Shown here: positions 7,355 to 11,481 of the stretch, piece after piece | Layout of the letters: each line of letters opens with the position of its first letter | How positions within the stretch are numbered: position 1 is the first letter of the stretch | From: Nitrospiraceae bacterium | GTDB lineage: Bacteria; Nitrospirota; Nitrospiria; Nitrospirales; Nitrospiraceae | Assembly (NCBI GenBank): GCA_025934615.1 | Contig: JAICXS010000015.1 | Coordinates: 1 to 11,481, forward strand | Reading direction: 5' to 3' | Length of the DNA stretch: 11,481 nt | Made by a program: the position numbers and the translations under genes | The notes under the pieces: model-generated | The model's database searches: none | Told to the model about the DNA's origin: nothing | Seen by the model: the letters and a program-made list of their open reading frames with translations, nothing else

Positions 7355-8479
7355 TTAAATCCGTTCTCCGATCATGGGTCCTGTCTCTATCGACCTCGTG
7401 TCTACAAATGGCTTATCCACCGGCTTGCTGACCGTGGCGGTGGCCCAACGCCGATCCATCGTGAGCAATAGCAGTCCGAAGACCACCATCAGGGTGAGAT
7501 GGGAGAGTTGAAGCGCGTACCCTGCCATAAACATCAATCCGAGTCCATAGCCGGCCAAGCGGCCCATCGTTATCTGCTTGATCACTGTGTAGCTCCAGCA
7601 AAACAATCCCGCGACGTACAGGGCAAACGGCAGATAAAAGGTATAGCCCATCCCCATCTGAAAGATCCAGCCGATCCCTTCGCCGGCCTTTCGAACCGAT
7701 TCGGCAAGCGCCTTGTCATATAGTCCAAGAAAAAAATCTAGGAACAGAAGCCCTCGAAAGAGGCTTGCACCGGTGACCGCGAAGATAATGACGCGGCGAT
7801 GCTGTCGTTTGTTCGTCGTCCGAAATGAAATACCACCGTAGGCCCAGAACGCGAGAATACTGGCGAGCACCATCATGGCCTCGCCAAGGCGATTCATCTC
7901 GTGGACGAAATGTGGAGCGGTGAGCCACTGAAAAAATCCATAGAACGTAGAGACCGTCTGGTAATACAGCCATCCGAAAACCCCGAACAGGAAACAGACC
8001 ATCATGGCTCGCTGGCTCCGGCTGGTGTGAGCCTTGAGGTATTCTATGGCGAGCAGGGCGAGCACCACGCAAGTGACGGCGTTGTAAACCATAGATCCCA
8101 GCATAGCGGGTGGAACGATCAAGAAGGCGACGGTCAGCACGAGGAGCAATGAGATGGCGGCCACAAGGAGGGTGTCGTTCGAGTTGCGGCCAAGGTCTTT
8201 GAATTTTGCAACCAAGACTAACGAGAAGGCCAGAAAGAGCAGGAGCGAAACAACATTTAGAAGGGTAAACCCGATGGACGAGAGTCCTTTAAACAGTAAG
8301 CGCACCGCTTCATATTTCGCGGCCAACTTACTAAGGTGCATCCCAAGGCGAGAGACCAGGCGGTACAAGACCAACTCAAAGAAGGCTGAGAGCAGCAGCA
8401 CTTTGAGCGTATACTCGAAGAGCATGCCGTGCTCATCGACTCGCCCGGCTCCTTTTTCCAATACGGCTACGCTCGCCAT
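7355..8479 (-). CDS. Polytopic integral membrane protein, unknown family
   Basis: A 374-residue protein with about nine or ten hydrophobic segments, near residues 19-42, 68-92, 104-124, 128-146, 158-180, 198-216, 229-252, 270-298, 308-322 and 325-341. A polar tail follows. I do not recognise the family. Visible features are an aromatic-rich stretch WLYYQTVSTFYGFFQW (170-185), histidines at 190 and 193 after it, a basic loop TNKRQHRR (222-229), and HLTLMVVFG near the end. No CxxCH, ATP-binding or transporter signature is visible. The ATG follows GGTGAGG at a suitable distance and lies 16 nt after the radical SAM stop, so co-translation is likely. It could be a membrane anchor or quinone-interacting partner of the redox module, a transporter, or a sensor; none of these can be chosen from sequence alone. 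Confidence 0.8.
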   Translation of the reverse strand: MASVAVLEKGAGRVDEHGMLFEYTLKVLLLSAFFELVLYRLVSRLGMHLSKLAAKYEAVRLLFKGLSSIGFTLLNVVSLLLFLAFSLVLVAKFKDLGRNSNDTLLVAAISLLLVLTVAFLIVPPAMLGSMVYNAVTCVVLALLAIEYLKAHTSRSQRAMMVCFLFGVFGWLYYQTVSTFYGFFQWLTAPHFVHEMNRLGEAMMVLASILAFWAYGGISFRTTNKRQHRRVIIFAVTGASLFRGLLFLDFFLGLYDKALAESVRKAGEGIGWIFQMGMGYTFYLPFALYVAGLFCWSYTVIKQITMGRLAGYGLGLMFMAGYALQLSHLTLMVVFGLLLLTMDRRWATATVSKPVDKPFVDTRSIETGPMIGERI

Positions 8480-8495
8480 AGCATCGCCTCACCAA

Positions 8496-10277
8496 TCACG
8501 ACCCTGCCGGCTGCGGGACCTGTTGGGCCTGCGCTTTCGCCCGGGCAATGTAGAGCAGTCCGTCAGCCATTGAATAATTGAACGGCAACTCGCAGACGAC
8601 CTCGCTGATCTTTTCATACACGTGTTGATACAGTCGCTCCGCTTGTTCGGGCGTCATCCCGGATTGCACTTCATAAAAGAATCCGAGGCTCATATCTTCG
8701 GACGCCGGCCGCATAATCCGTCTGATGCCGTAGCCGCCCGGATCGCTCATAATCGGCGCTTCTTTTTCCAGGTCGAACAAACAGGGTTGACAAGAAAATC
8801 CATAGGAAGAATGCAGCCTCTCATTGTCGACGATAAAATTCATCGTTTCGAGCGCTTCTTCCTCCAGTTCAGTTGGGAAGCCGACAATAATATAACAGTG
8901 GATTGCGATACCGAGATCCAAACAATCCTCGGTGATCCGGCGGACGCTGTCCTGCTTAATCCCTTTTTTCATGAAATCCATAATCCGCTGATTGAAGGAT
9001 TCCAGACCGAACACGATCTTTAGGCACCCGGCATCCCGCATTTGTGTCAACAGATCGCGGGAGAGATTCTTTTCAAACCGCATTTCGCACGTCCACTGTA
9101 AATTCAATTGTCGATCGATAAGTTGTTGACAGAGCCGCTTCGTTGGAGAGAGCGCAAAACATTCGTCTGTAAAGAAAAAGTACGGCGTCTGGTACTTCAT
9201 CGACAACATCTGCAAATCGTCGACGGTCCTGCCTGGGTCCTTCTGCCTGAAGTTCTGATGGTCCAGTGTCAACGCACAGAAAGCGCAGTCTTTGTAGTAA
9301 CAGCCCCTCGAAAACTGCACTGGTAAGACCGTACACGGCGCCAAATAGCGGCCCAGTGGGAACCCATCGTAGTTTGGTGCGGGAAGTTCGTTGATATTTT
9401 CCGAATAGAACGGCTGATTCACTGTAATTTTGCCGTTCTGCCGGTAAATAAGATTCGGCACCTTGCTCATGTCTCGTTTGCCGCTCAACTGATTTACCAG
9501 CTCCAAGAGCGCGGTTTCTCCTTCGAAGACGATGAAATCGTCCGTCAAGTCAAAGAGACTCGGACAGCGACGTAAATTGTCCACCAACCTGGTGAAAATG
9601 CTGCCGCCGATCGTGAGGTGAATACTTGGATTGGCTTGTTTGATCAGGCGACAGAGAGTCAGACCTGGAATGATTTGCGAGGTCGCGGTAATGGACACGC
9701 CGATCAGGTCGGGCGCGTCTGCTAGGATTGACGTAAGAAATTGACTTCGGAACAGTTCAAGATATGGATTCTGCTCTTCATCGCTAATCGCGCGAACCAG
9801 ATCCTTGGACGAATAAATCGAATAGCTGCTAAACTGGTTATCGACGACCGTCATGCGAGTTGGGAAATAGATGGTGGAGACTAACTCCAACCATTTGTCG
9901 ATGAGAAACAAACTATCGCGGTACCGTTCGATGTCATAAAACTCTTCGCTACGTAACGTCTCCTTCGCCAACTCAATTCGATCGATCAAGTACGGGAATC
10001 GATCCAGGGACTCAACAATGCGGGTGTAATGTTCCTTACTATTTGGGCCCGTTTCACCAGCCTGCACCCTCTCGAGATGCTTGACCCTGTCGACCAGGCG
10101 CACATAGATATCTTGGCCATACCCGGCGGTCAGCATCGTATCCAGCGCTTCCATGTTCAGATCGCGCTGAACTACATTATTCACACCGGCTTGGTTAAGA
10201 AACCCAGTCAGTGACGGTAAGCTTAGATAAGGCTGAGATGGATGCCAACTGGGGGGAAACAAGAGGGAGATTTTCAC
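8496..10277 (-). CDS. B12-binding-domain radical SAM protein
   Basis: A 593-residue cytoplasmic iron-sulfur enzyme. The N-terminus (1-45) opens with LLFPPSWHPSQPYLSLPSL and a DLN motif at 39-41. After an insertion of about 130 residues, the cobalamin-binding half resumes at 188-265 (DLIGVSITATSQIIPGL, then LTIGGS, then FEGE at 251-254). The classic DxHxxG motif is absent, as in many of these enzymes. The radical SAM core begins at 323 with SRGCYYKDCAFC: Cys326, Cys331 and Cys334 give Cx4Cx2C rather than the usual Cx3Cx2C. Later core motifs are FFFTDE (367-372) and KIVFGLES (420-427). The start is GTG, with GAAGG six to seven bases upstream. Relatives methylate unreactive carbons or modify peptides, lipids and cofactors; the substrate here is unknown. 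It heads the operon. Confidence 0.87.
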   Translation of the reverse strand: MKISLLFPPSWHPSQPYLSLPSLTGFLNQAGVNNVVQRDLNMEALDTMLTAGYGQDIYVRLVDRVKHLERVQAGETGPNSKEHYTRIVESLDRFPYLIDRIELAKETLRSEEFYDIERYRDSLFLIDKWLELVSTIYFPTRMTVVDNQFSSYSIYSSKDLVRAISDEEQNPYLELFRSQFLTSILADAPDLIGVSITATSQIIPGLTLCRLIKQANPSIHLTIGGSIFTRLVDNLRRCPSLFDLTDDFIVFEGETALLELVNQLSGKRDMSKVPNLIYRQNGKITVNQPFYSENINELPAPNYDGFPLGRYLAPCTVLPVQFSRGCYYKDCAFCALTLDHQNFRQKDPGRTVDDLQMLSMKYQTPYFFFTDECFALSPTKRLCQQLIDRQLNLQWTCEMRFEKNLSRDLLTQMRDAGCLKIVFGLESFNQRIMDFMKKGIKQDSVRRITEDCLDLGIAIHCYIIVGFPTELEEEALETMNFIVDNERLHSSYGFSCQPCLFDLEKEAPIMSDPGGYGIRRIMRPASEDMSLGFFYEVQSGMTPEQAERLYQHVYEKISEVVCELPFNYSMADGLLYIARAKAQAQQVPQPAGS

Positions 10278-10279
10278 AA

Positions 10280-10426
10280 TTAACCTTCACGATGAAGGGT
10301 CACCAGGATCGCAACAGACTGTACGTTATACACCGTCTGATCTTTTAGATGCAACCGTCCATGGCCTTCCACTACAAGCAGAAGTCCTCCGATAATTCCA
10401 AAGCCTATTAGTAATTTGATAGTAAT
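10280..10426 (-). other. Candidate 48-codon small membrane ORF without canonical start
   Basis: After an in-frame TAA in the terminator T-tract, this frame stays open to a TAA two bases before the radical SAM GTG. The translation begins ITIKLLIGFGIIGGLLLVVE, one hydrophobic helix, and continues with a polar part containing QTVYNVQSVAILVTLHREG. This looks protein-like rather than random, and the stop is placed as expected for an operon gene. There is no ATG: ATT 10426, an in-frame CTG, or GTG 10372 would have to serve. GGAGGA lies upstream of the GTG, but too far for a good site. It may be a real small protein with a rare start, a decayed gene, or chance. Confidence 0.35.
10325..10354 (-). promoter_or_regulatory. 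Possible sigma70-type promoter for the radical SAM operon
   Basis: On the minus strand, TTGCAT (10354-10349) is separated by 18 bases from TATAAC (10330-10325), about 48 bases before the GTG start. The -10 matches the consensus at five of six positions and the -35 at three. A promoter is expected here because a terminator isolates the upstream gene. If the small ORF at 10426-10280 is real, this promoter would lie inside it, so the two calls compete. Confidence 0.25.
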
Positions 10427-10435
10427 TTAAAAAAT

Positions 10436-10484
10436 AAAAAGCCCCGAGTCCTCCTGCTTAGCAGCAGACGACTCGGGGCTTTTT
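10436..10484 (-). terminator. Intrinsic terminator after the NxrC-like gene, possibly bidirectional
   Basis: A perfect 15-bp inverted repeat: aaaaagccccgagtc at 10436-10450 and its complement at 10470-10484. A 19-base loop that can form a small inner stem separates the arms. On the minus strand, the GC-rich stem is followed by TTTTTATTTTTT, a strong release signal, 22 nt after the stop codon of the long NxrC-like gene. On the plus strand the stem ends in TTTTT, so it could act both ways. It separates the NxrC-like gene from the downstream operon. Confidence 0.93.
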
Positions 10485-10506
10485 AAGCCTTACTGAACGA
10501 GACGAA

Positions 10507-11460
10507 TCAGGGCAGCTTCAACGTAAACCAGGTTGAAATACCCTTCATTCCGTTCCGCTCGACGTTGCTACCATCCCAGACTGCGAAGGCGACAGGCACT
10601 GTCGCGCCTGGCTTAAACTGAACATCGTTAGGATCATTAGTGGACAAAGAGCGCTTCACCACGATGCGCCAGGTTGGCCCGACGCAGCAGCCACCCTTGA
10701 CAGAACCAGCTGGCTCCCACAAACCATTGCCGATCACATCCTGATGCGACTGAGTGGTTAATGTGCTGAACCCGTTGGCATTAAGATCTTCGACTGAACT
10801 GACGCGTAAGGTCGGGTCGGACATGATATTGCCCGACCAAATACCAGGATTGAATGGCCCGAGGCTTCGACCAATTCGATCCGGATAGGTCACACCTCCA
10901 GCCGGTTCTTCAAAGTAGTAGTCCCAGAAAATGCCGGGATATTGATCATCCACGTCCCAAAGACCGGCACTGTCCTTACCGAGATCCTTCTGCCATTCTG
11001 CATTCCAACGCCAGATGTTGACGGTGCCGCCCGATTGACCCATGCATTGAAATGGCGGCGCACCAGACGTATTGACTGGAAATTGAATAGCGGCTTGGTC
11101 GCGAAAATCCTGTGGACCGATGGTCGTATCGTTCTTGGTCTGATCCGACCAGTCCATCCGGAAGCCAACCTCCTTGCCGTTCGAAACCGCCTTCACGAAA
11201 ACCGATTTTACGGCAATATTCGGATGCATGGGCGTCGTGATTGTCTGCCCACTCAAAGGCACTACGACACCAGGCACACCTTCCCAAATCGGATTTGCCC
11301 CATCCATCGGAATGGGTCCTTTGATAGCCTTCACCGGGATGGTCACCGGCTGGCTAACCGCCAGAGGCACCTGCCCAATCGTCAGCATGACGCCGACCAT
11401 TAGTGCAGAGAGGAGAATGCCGAACACCAGCTTTTTATTACGTGTCTGCACCACTCTCAT
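10507..11460 (-). CDS. nxrC: NxrC-like heme b gamma subunit, long form
   Basis: A 317-residue exported protein of the ethylbenzene dehydrogenase gamma-subunit family, resembling NxrC candidates of Nitrospira. It has a Sec-type signal peptide (basic residues 7-10, hydrophobic 11-35, likely cleavage after AVS near 36). Motifs in order are PLSGQTITTP (68-77), DQTKND, FRDQAAIQFP, CMGQ with Met140, VNIWRWNAEWQKD, SSVEDLNANGFSTLTT, and ERNGMKGISTWF with Lys306. Met140 and Lys306 fit the known axial heme b ligands. A central insertion at about 165-215, rich in Tyr, Trp, Pro and Gly, is absent from the shorter paralogue. Cys258 and Cys259 are adjacent and outside the heme site. A GGGGGAGGG ribosome binding site lies nine bases upstream. 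It is followed by a terminator, so it is the last gene of its own unit; genes before it are outside the window. The nxrC symbol rests on family resemblance and is not proven. Confidence 0.86.
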   Translation of the reverse strand: MRVVQTRNKKLVFGILLSALMVGVMLTIGQVPLAVSQPVTIPVKAIKGPIPMDGANPIWEGVPGVVVPLSGQTITTPMHPNIAVKSVFVKAVSNGKEVGFRMDWSDQTKNDTTIGPQDFRDQAAIQFPVNTSGAPPFQCMGQSGGTVNIWRWNAEWQKDLGKDSAGLWDVDDQYPGIFWDYYFEEPAGGVTYPDRIGRSLGPFNPGIWSGNIMSDPTLRVSSVEDLNANGFSTLTTQSHQDVIGNGLWEPAGSVKGGCCVGPTWRIVVKRSLSTNDPNDVQFKPGATVPVAFAVWDGSNVERNGMKGISTWFTLKLP

Positions 11461-11481
11461 AAAAATATGCCCTCCCCCTTA

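Noticed and set aside
1..11481. CRISPR array, tRNA/rRNA genes, insertion sequence or phage genes
   Set aside because: No regularly spaced repeats, no cloverleaf or rRNA sequence, and no transposase, integrase or structural phage protein was seen on either strand.

Overview
All supported genes lie on the minus strand, so the window reads from right to left. The content suggests a Nitrospira-like nitrite oxidiser (phylum Nitrospirota). Evidence for this is two exported heme-b subunits of the ethylbenzene dehydrogenase / NxrC type, paired multiheme c-type cytochromes, an operon-linked TatA, and moderate GC content. The organism call is inference from gene families, as no marker gene is present.

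Layout in transcription order: (1) 11460-10507, an NxrC-like gamma subunit, closed by a strong intrinsic terminator at 10484-10436. (2) A short leader, 10426-10280, holding an unusual 48-codon open frame without a normal start codon. (3) A long, tightly packed gene run from 10277 to 822: B12-binding-type radical SAM protein, polytopic membrane protein, TPR protein, TatA, NHL-repeat protein, second NxrC-like subunit, PDZ protein, and two related pentaheme cytochromes c. Gaps are 1 to 88 nt and no intrinsic terminator is visible inside, so this looks like one operon. (4) 730-1, the start of a phospholipase D-like (HxK) gene that leaves the window and may not belong to the operon.

Working model (inference): the gamma subunit, PDZ protein and both cytochromes form an exported redox module on the periplasmic side. 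The gamma subunit would pass electrons from a molybdopterin enzyme (an NXR-like alpha/beta pair not seen here) to the cytochromes. TatA would support folded export of that enzyme. The TPR, NHL, PDZ and radical SAM proteins are candidates for assembly, scaffolding or maturation, and the membrane protein is a candidate anchor. No catalytic molybdopterin subunit lies in the window, so the substrate cannot be stated.

No tRNA, rRNA, CRISPR array, insertion sequence or phage gene was seen. No gene-free stretch exceeds 300 bases.
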